Shown here: positions 8,924 through 17,689 of the stretch, in pieces
Numbering within the stretch: position 1 is the first letter of the stretch
Layout: each line of letters starts with the position of its first letter
Source of the DNA: an uncultured Draconibacterium sp.
GTDB taxonomy: Bacteria > Bacteroidota > Bacteroidia > Bacteroidales > Prolixibacteraceae
Length of the DNA stretch: 64,000 bases
Assembly (NCBI RefSeq): GCF_963675585.1
Contig: NZ_OY776414.1
Coordinates: forward strand, 2,955,001-3,019,000
Reading direction: 5' to 3'
Made by a program: the position numbers and the translations under genes
Notes under the pieces: model-generated
What the model saw: the letters and a program-made list of their open reading frames with translations, nothing else
Database searches by the model: none
Told to the model about the DNA's origin: nothing

Positions 8924-10191
8924 ATGAATCAACCATTAGCAGAACGTCTTCGACCTAAAACACTTGACGATTACATCGGGCAGGAACATCTTGTGGGTAA
9001 AAATGCCGTTTTGCGAAAAATGATTGAATCGGGCAATATCTCATCGTTGATTTTGTGGGGGCCGCCGGGAGTTGGCAAAACAACACTGGCAAAAATTATT
9101 GCCAACACCTTAGAGCGCCCGTTTTTTATTTTAAGTGCTATTAACTCCGGTGTTAAAGACATTCGCGAAGTAATCGACAAGGCTAAAAAACAACAGTTTT
9201 TCAGTCGACCGAATCCGATACTTTTTATCGACGAAATCCATCGTTTTAGTAAATCGCAGCAAGATTCGTTGCTGGGTGCCGTTGAAGATGGGACCATTAC
9301 TTTAATTGGAGCAACCACCGAAAATCCTTCGTTCGAAGTAATATCTCCCCTGCTCTCGCGCTGCCAGGTGTATATTTTGGAACATTTGGATAAAGAAGCG
9401 CTGCTAAAAATTATAAAGCTGGCCACCCAAAAAGATAGCTTTTTAAAGCAGAAAAAAATTACACTTCGCGAAGACAATGCCATTTTACGTTTTTCGGGTG
9501 GTGATGCACGAAAACTTTTAAATGTATTGGAACTGGTGGTGGTTGGCGAAGAAAGTGATACGATAGTTATTACCGATAAAAAAGTAACCGACCGCCTTCA
9601 GAAGAACCTGACCATTTACGATAAAAAAGGCGAAATGCATTACGACATTATTTCGGCCTTTATAAAAAGTATTCGTGGTGGCGATCCGGATGCAGCAGTT
9701 TACTGGCTGGCGCGCATGCTCGAAGGTGGCGAAGATGTAAAATTTATTGCCCGCCGTTTGCTGATTCTGGCAGCAGAAGATGTTGGCCTGGCCAACCCGA
9801 ATGGCCTGCTACTGGCACAAAGCACTTTTGATGCAGTGCATAAAATTGGCCCTCCCGAATCAAGAATTATATTATCGGAATGTACCATTTACCTGGCTAC
9901 CTCGCCAAAAAGTAATTCGGCTACGAAGCCATCGACAATGCCATTGCACTGGTAAAACAAACCGGTGACCTTCCGGTTCCACTGCACATTAGAAATGCAC
10001 CAACCAAACTGATGAAAGAAATCGGTTACGGAAAAGATTACAAATACGCCCACGCTTACGACGGCAACTTTGTGGAACAGGATTTTCTTCCAAAAGAGAT
10101 AAAAAGCAAACGCCTTTACCAACCACAAAATAACGCAGCCGAAATCAAAATTCTGGAGCGTTTGCGGCAATGGTGGGGGAAGAGGTTTTAG
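8924..10191 (+). pseudogene. rarA: Replication-associated recombination ATPase RarA/MgsA, one-base deletion near the 3' end
   Basis: A clamp-loader-like AAA+ ATPase acting at stalled replication forks. It opens with PLAERLRPKTLDDYIGQEH. Walker A is GPPGVGKTT, Walker B is FIDEIHRF, and the sensor region is GATTENPSFEVISPLLSRC. The reading frame holds to SPKSNSA, then a missing T at about 9923 sends it into a stop at 9953. Restoring one base gives SAYEAIDNALALVKQTGDLPVPLHIRN and continues to KILERLRQWWGKRF with a stop at 10189-10191. That is the full family length, about 422 residues. The truncated form keeps the ATPase core but loses about 80 C-terminal residues that are part of the tetramerisation domain. 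A sequencing error is possible. Confidence 0.85.
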
Positions 10192-10263
10192 TCATTGGTT
10201 ATTGGTTATTGGTTATTGGTTATTAGGCATTGGTCATTTGGCATTTGTCATTAGGCATTGGTA
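10192..10263 (+). repeat. Short tandem repeat (TTATTGG/TCATTGG)
   Basis: About 70 bases built from heptamer-like units TTATTGG, TCATTTGG and GCATTGG directly after the rarA stop. Low-complexity sequence with no coding sense. Confidence 0.75.
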
Positions 10264-10496
10264 GTCATTTCGCGGGAGATACTGGAGAATTGAAAATCAG
10301 CGAAGCTAAATCTGTACACAACACTCAAATAATCTTAAAAGATGCCATTACAAAACTGCGCTAGTGAGTGATTTCGAAAAGAAATCCTTTCAGACCCGCA
10401 GGAAAGTGAGCAGAAGGTCTGACTTGTCAGACCGCTAAGGCACCCGCCTGCCATATACAATTGTTAACGCCTGGCATTTTCTTTATTTTATTCTTT
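10264..10496. other. Intergenic stretch with a hairpin and one copy of the cassette-flank motif
   Basis: No gene is visible. An 8-bp perfect inverted repeat GGTCTGAC/GTCAGACC lies at 10416-10433, with a further TCAGACC copy upstream at about 10390. At 10455-10472 the plus strand reads TATACAATTGTTAACGCC. It resembles, in opposite orientation, the sequence on the far side of the adjacent ATPase gene (11773-11791). Confidence 0.5.
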
Positions 10497-11666
10497 TTAA
10501 TAATTTAATCCAAAAGCCCAAAGAGGAATCACATTTAGATATCCATATTCAATGTCATCTTTTACAACAAATGATTTACCGTCCTTTTCTATTTGGTTTT
10601 GTTGCTTGCTTTTTCCTCCAACTTCAAATGTGAAACTATCAATTACAAAATCAGCTTTTATTGATGAAATTACTTCATTTTTCACTCGCATTTGATTGAA
10701 GAAAAAGGTCTCGCGAGTGTTTCCAATATTTGATTTATCTCCAACCAGGTTGAATATAATATTTGTATTATCTAAATAAACTTTATCAACTTTTCCTAAT
10801 CCACGGATACCGCTTGTTTCATTGCGTAACTGCCCTATTAGTCCTGCTTTTTCCATATATGTAAAATAATCATCTAAGGAATTCCGACTTACATTAATCA
10901 TTTCTGATATTTTGGAAAAATTTGGTTTAAAGGGCACACTTTCGGCAATAATGGAAAGCAATCTTTTCAGTTTTTTACTTGTGCCAACATTTAAATTTGC
11001 GTATTGCGGAATATCAGATTCTAGTGTTTGCACTATTATTTGTCCTAATCGCAAATCTATTTCATTTTCAACTCCGAAAGGATAATATCCGCGTTTTAAA
11101 TAGTCATTAAACAATGGCAAAGGATGTTCTATATTTGAAAGTTTTACTTCGTTATTGATAATTTGATTTAAAGTGTAAACTGTTGTTTCGTAGTTATGAA
11201 ATAATTTTAAATATTCGCGAAAGGAGAGTCCTTCTAATTTGTAAATTATTGCTCTACGACTTAAATCAGCCGAACCTTTCAGAATATCAAGTACAGAAGA
11301 ACCAGTGAAAACTACTTTTAGCGTTGGAAAGGAATCGTAAATGTTTTTTAATTCGCGAGACCAGTCACTGTATTTGTGTATTTCATCGATAAACAAATAT
11401 TCCCCGGCATTTTTATAAAAATTATCAGCTAAATCGAGAAGTCTTTTCTCACTAAAGTACATGTCGTCTGCCGACACATATAAAGCTTTTTTGCTATCTA
11501 ATTTTTCCTTGATATGTTGTAGAATCATTGTTGTTTTGCCAACTCCACGAGCACCAATAATTCCGACCATTCGGCTATCCCACGAGATATTATCGTATAA
11601 ATAACGTTTAAAATCTGTTGTTGTATTTTGTAAAAGTGTCTCAAATTTCTGATATAGTGTCCTCAT
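10497..11666 (-). CDS. AAA ATPase with DUF4143-type C-terminus (AAA_14 family)
   Basis: A 389-residue P-loop ATPase of the archaeal-type AAA_14/DUF4143 group. Walker A is GARGVGKTT (residues 38-46), Walker B is LFIDEIHKY (D94, E95) and sensor 1 is VVFTGSS. A winged-helix segment (KISEMINVSRNSLDDYFTYMEKAGLI) follows, and then a C-terminal domain with FEVGGKSK that resembles a degenerate PD-(D/E)XK fold. Such genes are frequent, scattered accessory genes whose biological role is mostly unknown; some accompany toxin-antitoxin or defence loci. The gene is flanked on both sides by related motifs in opposite orientation, suggesting movement as a unit. It is intact. Confidence 0.85.
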   Translation of the reverse strand: MRTLYQKFETLLQNTTTDFKRYLYDNISWDSRMVGIIGARGVGKTTMILQHIKEKLDSKKALYVSADDMYFSEKRLLDLADNFYKNAGEYLFIDEIHKYSDWSRELKNIYDSFPTLKVVFTGSSVLDILKGSADLSRRAIIYKLEGLSFREYLKLFHNYETTVYTLNQIINNEVKLSNIEHPLPLFNDYLKRGYYPFGVENEIDLRLGQIIVQTLESDIPQYANLNVGTSKKLKRLLSIIAESVPFKPNFSKISEMINVSRNSLDDYFTYMEKAGLIGQLRNETSGIRGLGKVDKVYLDNTNIIFNLVGDKSNIGNTRETFFFNQMRVKNEVISSIKADFVIDSFTFEVGGKSKQQNQIEKDGKSFVVKDDIEYGYLNVIPLWAFGLNY

Positions 11667-11772
11667 AATTTGAAAATCTATTTTTCACAAAGATACAAAA
11701 TGCACAACGAATTCAACAATTCCTATTGTTTATTGCACATTTAAATGTGCATAATCTTGTTTTCTTCATGTT

Positions 11773-11913
11773 TGGCGTTAACGGTTAGTATAAGAATAGT
11801 AGCCGATTGCGTGGCACTTTCCTGTCAAGTTACAAGAAGGTTGAAGCGGGCTACAACCCTTTAAATTACTACTATCCCGGCTATTATTTTTATACATTGT
11901 TGTGCTTTGGTGC
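11773..11913. repeat. Long imperfect palindrome (attC-like shape) upstream of the ATPase
   Basis: Arms GTATAAGAATAGTAGCC (11788-11804) and GGCTATTATTTTTATAC (11879-11895) pair at 15 of 17 positions around a 74-base interior that itself holds partly complementary segments. The outer flanks are GGCGTTAACGG on the left and ATTGTTGTGC on the right. The shape, a roughly 120-base stem-loop at a gene boundary, recalls integron attC sites, but the strict RYYYAAC/GTTRRRY core is not matched. Confidence 0.55.
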
Positions 11914-11915
11914 TT

Positions 11916-12827
11916 TTACACTAATTTATCAAATGTGACATATATTTTTCCGGTCTCATTTGCTTTACGTCTTTTTTTGTATAGTAAATCCGGAAGGCTT
12001 ATTCTTCCGTCTAATATTGCAATTAAGTCCATGCCATCCATTATAATCACGGATTTAAACTCAGGGGAAATGGCTTCAGGAGTGAGCCCATCAACCGAAA
12101 TTAGTAACCCCATTGCAATTTTTAATTTACCTTCTACTTTAAATGTAAAAGATGCTAAATCTGTTCTATTTACTTGTTGCTTCCATTTTGCTTCAAGAAG
12201 ATAGTCTGTTCCATCAAATGTAAAAGCACCATCAATTTGTTCTCCTTGATTTTTGAATGAACCTTTAGGGTCTAATTCATATAAAAGAAATAAGTCATTT
12301 AGAAATTTTTCAAATTGGAAACCTCGTTGCTGGAAATTATTATTGATGGCAAGAGTATTGAAAAGTTTCTTAAGTTCAACTAATTCGGACTCTATCGAAG
12401 TATTTTTAGCAATCTTCTTTTCAACTTCCTGCCTTCTTTTATTCGCTTCTTCTTGCTCTTTTGTTAACTGAATAAAGCCAATAGTATGTTTCCTAAGGTT
12501 TTCTACAGCTTGCTTTGCTTTTTTCCGTTTGCTTCCATCTTCATCCCAATATTCTAATTGAGGAAAATCTCTCATATCTGTTACAGCATACAATAAAGCC
12601 ATTAAGTCATTTTCAAATAAGTCAAGGCGTGAAGTCATCCTTTCAACAAGCTCTTTTACACTTTCTCTTTTTAAACCGCTCCAATTTATTGTGGAAATTA
12701 TTGTTTGATTTTCCATTGTAAGCTTAAGGAAATCCCTTAAATCATCCTTTTTCCAAAAGATAACAGATAAAGCCTCTTTCAAAGCCATAATTGCTTGCGG
12801 GGATATTTTTTTCTTACTACTAACCAT
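11916..12827 (-). CDS. Mrr-like PD-(D/E)XK restriction endonuclease with helical N-terminal domain
   Basis: A 303-residue protein. The N-terminal domain (about residues 8-115, ALKEALSVIFWKKDDLRDFL...) is helical and is shared by many restriction-endonuclease-like proteins. A charged coiled coil follows (about 120-155), then a nuclease fold: GFQFEKFLNDLF, QIDG (D199) and LLEAKWK (E212, K214), the D-ExK catalytic set of the Mrr/type IV group. The expected activity is DNA cleavage; specificity is unknown. It starts 45 bases downstream of the reverse transcriptase stop on the same strand, so the two are likely co-transcribed. Whether they form one system is inference. Confidence 0.82.
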   Translation of the reverse strand: MVSSKKKISPQAIMALKEALSVIFWKKDDLRDFLKLTMENQTIISTINWSGLKRESVKELVERMTSRLDLFENDLMALLYAVTDMRDFPQLEYWDEDGSKRKKAKQAVENLRKHTIGFIQLTKEQEEANKRRQEVEKKIAKNTSIESELVELKKLFNTLAINNNFQQRGFQFEKFLNDLFLLYELDPKGSFKNQGEQIDGAFTFDGTDYLLEAKWKQQVNRTDLASFTFKVEGKLKIAMGLLISVDGLTPEAISPEFKSVIIMDGMDLIAILDGRISLPDLLYKKRRKANETGKIYVTFDKLV

Positions 12828-12871
12828 GCTAATTTATGTTATACAAAAATGAATTAAGTCCATTAATACAA

Positions 12872-14407
12872 TTATTCATAAGTGTATCTTCTTCTCTTAA
12901 TGATTTTCTTAATTTCCTTTTTAGAGGCTTTTACCCTTAGTTTCTTAATTGTTTCCTCTTGAACAATCGGTGTCTTATCAATAATGTTTTTCAAACCACC
13001 ATTTAGCCATTCTGTATTCCAAACTTTTTCGTTATTATCAATGACTTTTTTACAAATTAATTCATCGTACTCAATTGATTTATTAATCTTCAAATACAAC
13101 CTTTGTAACCAAACTTTTAATAATGATGAATTTGGAACTTGTTTAAACTTAGTTTGTATTTTTCTAATTAACTTTCTTTTATCCTGTTTTTCTTTAATGC
13201 TACCCACTAAGAGACTTAAAATTGAAATAGCAATTGGACTAACTCTTGGATTTCTAAATGCAATCTCTGTTACTAAACTTATTAACACTTCTACGTTTTG
13301 AACTTTACGTTTACTTTTTTCAAGTGATTTTAAAAATTCCCTCATTTGAGTATCAAGAGTTCCGGAATTAGGGAATTTCTCTGAAAGTAAGTGCATTTGA
13401 ATTAACCATTTTTGTTTATTTTCAGTTATCCTTTTGTTTTCTATCCAATAACGTTTATCATCTTTTATTGAACTCTTTATAATATTGTCAGACGCAATAG
13501 TTTTATCCGCATTTAATTTTAATCCTAAATTCGATAAAATTTCGGATAAGAGTTTAGCAATTTGTTCTGCTTCAAATGGATTATTTGTAAAAATACGATA
13601 GTCGTCTCGGTATCTTAAAATTCTATATTCCGTTATGTTTAACTCTTCAATCTTTTCAGTTAGTAATAAATCTACATAACCAAGTACAATTTCTGCAATA
13701 AAATCCATTAGAACACTTCCTTGGGGAATACCATTTGTTTGACCATAACTCATATTTTGAAGATGAGTATCAATAGCAACACCAATTAAATCTTGGTTAT
13801 TTCTATTTGCTCTTTTCTTAGCTTCTGTCTTTGTATGTAAAGCCCAGGAAATAGAGTGAGTATAAATTGAACCATAACAGTCAGTTATGTCTGTGTGAAG
13901 AACGTAGCGATAATCAATTGCAAGTAAAATTGATTTTTGTTCGATTTCCTGCCACCAAGTTAAAATTTGTGCTTCTTTGTTAGTTCTATCTTCTTCTTCA
14001 GAAATAATTGGCAAACTATGACATTCTATTTTTTTATTTTCCCTAAAAATTTCAAACCGGTCTTTTATAACCTGCCAATTTTCTTCTTCGGATATTGTAT
14101 TTATTAATGAAACATAGATTGCAGGATTAATTATTTGAAATGGTCTCCAAGCAAATTTCCCATCTTTATTTGTAAGCAAATGATAATTTACATTCTCAAA
14201 GTCACGAGGCTGGGAATTTTGAAAACCTTTTAATTTTTTACCTGATAATTTATTGTCAACCTTGTCTAATAAAGTTTGAAATGAAAAGTATAACGGTAAG
14301 TCAAAATTGATATAATTTTCTTCTTTGAGAAAAAAATCTTTCAATTCATCTTCATTAAGTTCTAATATATTTTTCATATGTTGAATGTCTTTTTCAGCAT
14401 GAAGCAC
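12872..14407 (-). CDS. Reverse transcriptase of unknown-group/defence type
   Basis: A 511-residue RNA-directed DNA polymerase. Visible RT motifs: RPFQIINPAIYVSL (fingers), TDITDCYGSIY with catalytic D173, GIPQGSVLMDFIAEI (226-240), RYRDDYRIF with D268/D269, and LGLKLNADKT (294-303). About 200 further helical residues follow, rich in Lys and Ile. There is no maturase X or HNH domain, no thumb-associated LTR module and no DGR-type SQ motif, so it is not a group II intron, LTR or diversity-generating RT. PQGS with YxDD and a helical C-terminal extension fits the unknown-group (UG) reverse transcriptases, many of which are antiviral (DRT systems). The class cannot be fixed by eye. ATG at 14407; an internal ATG 10 codons later is also possible. 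It heads an operon with the Mrr-like nuclease. Confidence 0.85.
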   Translation of the reverse strand: MLHAEKDIQHMKNILELNEDELKDFFLKEENYINFDLPLYFSFQTLLDKVDNKLSGKKLKGFQNSQPRDFENVNYHLLTNKDGKFAWRPFQIINPAIYVSLINTISEEENWQVIKDRFEIFRENKKIECHSLPIISEEEDRTNKEAQILTWWQEIEQKSILLAIDYRYVLHTDITDCYGSIYTHSISWALHTKTEAKKRANRNNQDLIGVAIDTHLQNMSYGQTNGIPQGSVLMDFIAEIVLGYVDLLLTEKIEELNITEYRILRYRDDYRIFTNNPFEAEQIAKLLSEILSNLGLKLNADKTIASDNIIKSSIKDDKRYWIENKRITENKQKWLIQMHLLSEKFPNSGTLDTQMREFLKSLEKSKRKVQNVEVLISLVTEIAFRNPRVSPIAISILSLLVGSIKEKQDKRKLIRKIQTKFKQVPNSSLLKVWLQRLYLKINKSIEYDELICKKVIDNNEKVWNTEWLNGGLKNIIDKTPIVQEETIKKLRVKASKKEIKKIIKRRRYTYE

Positions 14408-14711
14408 AACTACGATGTATCATCATTGTCATTATACCGCTTATAGTGGAACCAAAAGTGTATTTATACGCCCATATAGGGAGGTATTGTACACATATTA
14501 TGTTATTCTTGCTTTTTAGCGTTTTTTCAGGGTGCGTGTTCAATGCAGTTTGGTTTTTAGTTGAGGTTTAAATGTAGCAATTATTTCGTGATATGGTTTT
14601 ATGTAAAGTGGAATTGTTGCAAACATAGCAGTCCTGCGTCTATTCGATTGCTTCACCTTTCCGTCAGCTAACGGATCGGCTCGCAAAAACACGCGCTAGA
14701 ATGAACAGAGT

Positions 14712-14764
14712 GCCGCGGACGGGACGAAAATCGTGCCCGAACAAATAAGCCAATCGTCCGCGGC
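14712..14764. repeat. Nested inverted repeat, outer arms GCCGCGGACG/CGTCCGCGGC
   Basis: Perfect 10-bp outer arms at 14712-14721 and 14755-14764. Inside, CGGGACGA (14720-14727) and TCGTGCCCG (14731-14739) form a second hairpin with one bulged base. The GC content is far above the neighbouring RT gene. It could be a structured RNA or a recombination/replication fold. Confidence 0.6.
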
Positions 14765-14835
14765 GTTATACCACTTAACCATCTGTCATTGCGATGACGA
14801 TGAGTAATACGAATCGGGAGAAGCAATCCTTGCTA

Positions 14836-14944
14836 CCCCAGGCAAAAGCCTGGGGTTAAACATTATTTCTTAACCATGGCGAGAAACTAACCCCGGCATT
14901 AATGCCGAGGTTAAACACAACCCATCGACACCGGGCTTTAGCCC
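14836..14944. repeat. Cluster of three REP-like short palindromes
   Basis: Three related hairpins in a row: CCCCAGGC-AAAA-GCCTGGGG (14836-14855), TAACCCCGGCATTAATGCCG followed by AGGTTA (14888-14913) and GGGC-TTTA-GCCC (14933-14944). The first two end in GGTTAAAC and the third in TTAACC. Shared core and spacing suggest a REP/BIME-like cluster of the kind mobilised by RAYT transposases; no RAYT gene is present in the window. Confidence 0.6.
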
Positions 14945-15105
14945 TTAACCTTTGCGCGGGCGGGCTACCCCAAGTTACAAACCAGGGGCAGCCCGGGTAG
15001 CAAAATCGTGGGGTGCCGCGAATTCCATTTCGCGATTACAGTGGCGTGCCGGCAATAAAACAAATCGCGGTTTGGAAACCACGATACCCGGAACAGGTGA
15101 GGGTT

Positions 15106-15153
15106 GAGAGATCCGATCCTTAAACGTTTTAACCAATAAGGATCGGATCTCTC
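15106..15153. repeat. Perfect 17-bp inverted repeat
   Basis: GAGAGATCCGATCCTTA (15106-15122) and TAAGGATCGGATCTCTC (15137-15153) are exact reverse complements around a 14-base loop. Flanking GATACCCGGAACAGGTGA and GATACCGGAAGTGA form an imperfect direct repeat around it. It is not followed by a T-run, so it is not a standard terminator. Confidence 0.7.
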
Positions 15154-15430
15154 GATACCGGAAGTGAATTTGCGAACCACTGGCCCACTGGCAGGGATTG
15201 CAGCGGTAGCTTGCCGCAGCATTTGGCTGTTTGACACCCGGCATTTGGGAGCAAGCGCAGGGAGCTACCCGAATGCCGTTGGTGGAAATGCCAAAAGCTG
15301 TGGCAACTTTAGCGGAAAGCCTGGCCGCCAGCCCAAAAAATCATTTGTCATTTGGTATTACGCAATGCCCTAAGGATGACATCCTTTTTAGTTGAACTAA
15401 TTACGGTGCATCCGTTTGCCTTTAAAATGA

Positions 15431-15462
15431 AAAAGCCGGAATGTATAAACAAACCGGCTTTT
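15431..15462 (-). terminator. Intrinsic terminator of the ribosomal supercluster
   Basis: Arms AAAAGCCGG and CCGGCTTTT (9 bp, perfect) lie just past the rplQ stop. On the minus strand the hairpin ends in a T-rich tail (TTTTTCATTTT). Confidence 0.85.
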
Positions 15463-15482
15463 CAATATAGTAAAGAAATACT

Positions 15483-16043
15483 CTATTCTTCTTTCTTTTC
15501 TTCAGCTGACTCATCAGCTTTAGGCTCTTCTGTAGTTTCTTCCGCTTTAACTTCGGCAGCTGGTGCTTCTTCAACAACTTTAGCTTTAGCAACAGGGGCA
15601 GCAGCTTCAGTAGTTTTAGCACCACCACGACGCGAACGACGTTTTTTAGGTGCTGCAGCTTCTTCTTTTGCAGCCAACATTGCTTCGTTGTAGTCAACCA
15701 ACTCAATAATACACATTTCAGCGTTGTCACCTAAACGGTTACCTGTTTTAAGAATACGAGTGTATCCTCCAGGACGATCAGCTACTTTTTCAGCTACGTC
15801 GCGGAATAATTCCGAAACAGCTTCTTTGTCTTGCAAGTAACTAAATACAATTCTACGCGAGTGAGTAGTATCTTTTTTTGCTTTCGTAATTAGCGGTTCA
15901 ACGTACATACGCAAAGCTTTCGCTTTAGCAACAGTAGTTGAAATTCTCTTATGCGCGATAAGAGAACTTGCCATGTTTGCCAACATCGCTTTACGATGTG
16001 CAGACTTACGGCCTAAATGATTAAATTTCTTATTATGTCTCAT
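15483..16043 (-). CDS. rplQ: 50S ribosomal protein L17 with acidic C-terminal tail
   Basis: 186 residues: the L17 core ([24 protein letters not shown]...) fills about the first 115, and an added Ala/Glu/Lys-rich tail of about 60 residues follows ([20 protein letters not shown]). Tails of this kind are common on L17 in Bacteroidota. It is the last gene of the alpha operon, 6 bases after rpoA. Confidence 0.96.
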   Translation of the reverse strand: MRHNKKFNHLGRKSAHRKAMLANMASSLIAHKRISTTVAKAKALRMYVEPLITKAKKDTTHSRRIVFSYLQDKEAVSELFRDVAEKVADRPGGYTRILKTGNRLGDNAEMCIIELVDYNEAMLAAKEEAAAPKKRRSRRGGAKTTEAAAPVAKAKVVEEAPAAEVKAEETTEEPKADESAEEKKEE

Positions 16044-16049
16044 TGCCTT

Positions 16050-17042
16050 TTACTCCTTATCAAGTTTATACTTGGAAATATCCATCCCAAAATTCAGTCC
16101 CATGTTATCTAAAAGGTCGTCTAATTCTGTCAACGACTTTTTACCAAAGTTTCTAAATTTCAGCAGATCGTTTCTGTTGTAGGTTACCAAATCACCCAAT
16201 GTATCAACATCGGCAGCTTTCAAACAGTTCAATGCACGAACTGAAAGATCCATGTCAACTAATTTGGTTTTCAACAATTGACGCATGTGAAGTACTTCTT
16301 CATCGAATTCTTCATTTGCAAATTTTTCGTCAGTGTCAAGAGTAATCTTTTCGTCTGAGAACAACATGAAATGATAGATCAGAATTTTAGCTGCTTCTTT
16401 TAATGCATCTTTTGGGTGAATTGAACCATCAGTAGCAATATCCATAACTAATTTTTCGTAGTCGGTTTTTTGCTCCACACGATAGTTTTCAACAGCGTAT
16501 TTCACCTTTTTGATAGGAGTAAATATTGAGTCGATTGGAATTACGCCAAACTCTTCTTCTACAGGCTTGTTCTCAACTGCAGGAACGTAACCACGTCCTT
16601 TGTTGATTGTCAATTCCATATGAATCTTAACGTCTGACTCCATTCTGCAGATAACCAATTCAGGGTTTAATACTCTGAAACCAGTCATAAACTTGTTAAT
16701 GTCGCCGGCAGTTAATTCTTCCTGTCCGGTAATTGTAATCGAAACTTTTTCACTGTCAAAATCTTCCACCTCGTTTTTAAATCGAACCTGCTTCAGATTA
16801 AGGATAATATCAGTTACATCTTCAATAACACCTTTAATCGTAGAAAACTCATGGTCAACACCTTCTATTTTAACAGTAGTAATTGCATAACCCTCCAACG
16901 ACGATAACAGAATTCGACGCAGCGCATTACCGATTGTAATACCGTATCCTGGTTCTAAAGGACGAAACTCGAATTGTCCGAATTTTTCATCGGATTCTAA
17001 CATTATCACCTTGTCAGGCTTTTGGAATGCTAATATTGCCAT
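16050..17042 (-). CDS. rpoA: DNA-directed RNA polymerase subunit alpha
   Basis: 330 residues. The N-terminal assembly domain ([24 protein letters not shown] at about 33-56) is followed by a flexible linker and the C-terminal domain that contacts UP elements and activators ([37 protein letters not shown]). Standard place between rpsD and rplQ. Confidence 0.97.
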   Translation of the reverse strand: MAILAFQKPDKVIMLESDEKFGQFEFRPLEPGYGITIGNALRRILLSSLEGYAITTVKIEGVDHEFSTIKGVIEDVTDIILNLKQVRFKNEVEDFDSEKVSITITGQEELTAGDINKFMTGFRVLNPELVICRMESDVKIHMELTINKGRGYVPAVENKPVEEEFGVIPIDSIFTPIKKVKYAVENYRVEQKTDYEKLVMDIATDGSIHPKDALKEAAKILIYHFMLFSDEKITLDTDEKFANEEFDEEVLHMRQLLKTKLVDMDLSVRALNCLKAADVDTLGDLVTYNRNDLLKFRNFGKKSLTELDDLLDNMGLNFGMDISKYKLDKE

Positions 17043-17061
17043 AATAACCTAAGTAAATTTA

Positions 17062-17670
17062 TTATTTTGAATACAACTCTACGATAAGTTGTTCTTTGAT
17101 GTTTTCTGGAATTTCTTCGCGCTCCGGACGGTTCAGGAATTTACCGGTCATTAAATCACCGTTCCACTCCAACCATTCGTATTGTGAACTTCTGCGCGAA
17201 TGCAATGAGTCTGTAATTTCTTCCAATGATTTCGATTTCTCACGAACGCCAACAACGTCGCCGGGTTTAACCGAATAAGAAGGAATATTTACTACACTTC
17301 CATTAACTGTAATATGTTTGTGCGAAACAAACTGACGAGCTGCTGCCCGTGTTTTAGCGATACCCATACGGAAAACAACATTGTCCAATCTCGATTCGAG
17401 TAATTGTAACAATACTTCACCGGTAATCCCTTTTGAAGCCGAAGCTTTTTTAAAGAGTCCACGGAATTGTTTTTCCAAAATACCATAGGTATATTTTGCT
17501 TTTTGCTTTTCTTTCAACTGTAGCCCGTATTCAGACTTTTTTCTTCTTTTCGAAGACAAACCGTGCATCCCCGGAGGGTAGTTTTTGTGTTCGAAAGCTT
17601 TGTCTGGTCCGAAAATCGGTTCACCGAATTTACGAGCTATCTTAGATTTTGGTCCTCTATATCTTGCCAT
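17062..17670 (-). CDS. rpsD: 30S ribosomal protein S4
   Basis: 202 residues beginning [21 protein letters not shown], with the S4 RNA-binding domain ([34 protein letters not shown]). A 16S primary-binding protein and, in many bacteria, the translational regulator of the alpha operon. It has no zinc-knuckle cysteines near the N-terminus, so it is the zinc-independent form. Confidence 0.97.
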   Translation of the reverse strand: MARYRGPKSKIARKFGEPIFGPDKAFEHKNYPPGMHGLSSKRRKKSEYGLQLKEKQKAKYTYGILEKQFRGLFKKASASKGITGEVLLQLLESRLDNVVFRMGIAKTRAAARQFVSHKHITVNGSVVNIPSYSVKPGDVVGVREKSKSLEEITDSLHSRRSSQYEWLEWNGDLMTGKFLNRPEREEIPENIKEQLIVELYSK

Positions 17671-17689
17671 TTCCTTTTCGTTTTAAAAA

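Larger units (their letters stand above)
14408..15430. other. Palindrome-rich non-coding region between the RT operon and the ribosomal cluster
   Basis: About 1 kb with no convincing gene. The first 230 bases are AT-rich and should contain the RT promoter; a near-palindrome CCGCTTATAGTGG sits at about 14437. From about 14640 the DNA becomes markedly GC-richer and carries several inverted repeats, listed separately. A segment TGTCATTGCGATGACGATGA...GAAGCAATCC (14786-14829) resembles the GTCATTGCGA...GAAGCAATCT repeats seen in many bacterial intergenic regions. Short overlapping frames at 14965-15373 on both strands show no family features. Confidence 0.6.

Noticed and set aside
9889-10170. Minus-strand open frame over the rarA 3' end
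   Set aside because: It is the shadow of the true plus-strand rarA continuation, which is strongly conserved after restoring one base.
11773-11913. Calling the palindrome a true integron attC site
   Set aside because: The core boxes RYYYAAC/GTTRRRY do not match and no integron integrase is in the window, so only the shape is similar.
12872-14407. Reading the RT as a group II intron, retron or diversity-generating RT
   Set aside because: No maturase or HNH domain, no intron RNA ends, no TR/VR repeat pair, and a PQGS rather than DGR-type motif. No msr/msd structure could be shown by eye.
14965-15373. Overlapping open frames on both strands in the non-coding block
   Set aside because: They overlap each other and several palindromes, have no domain features, no signal peptide and unusual composition. 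They are best explained by GC-rich repeat DNA.
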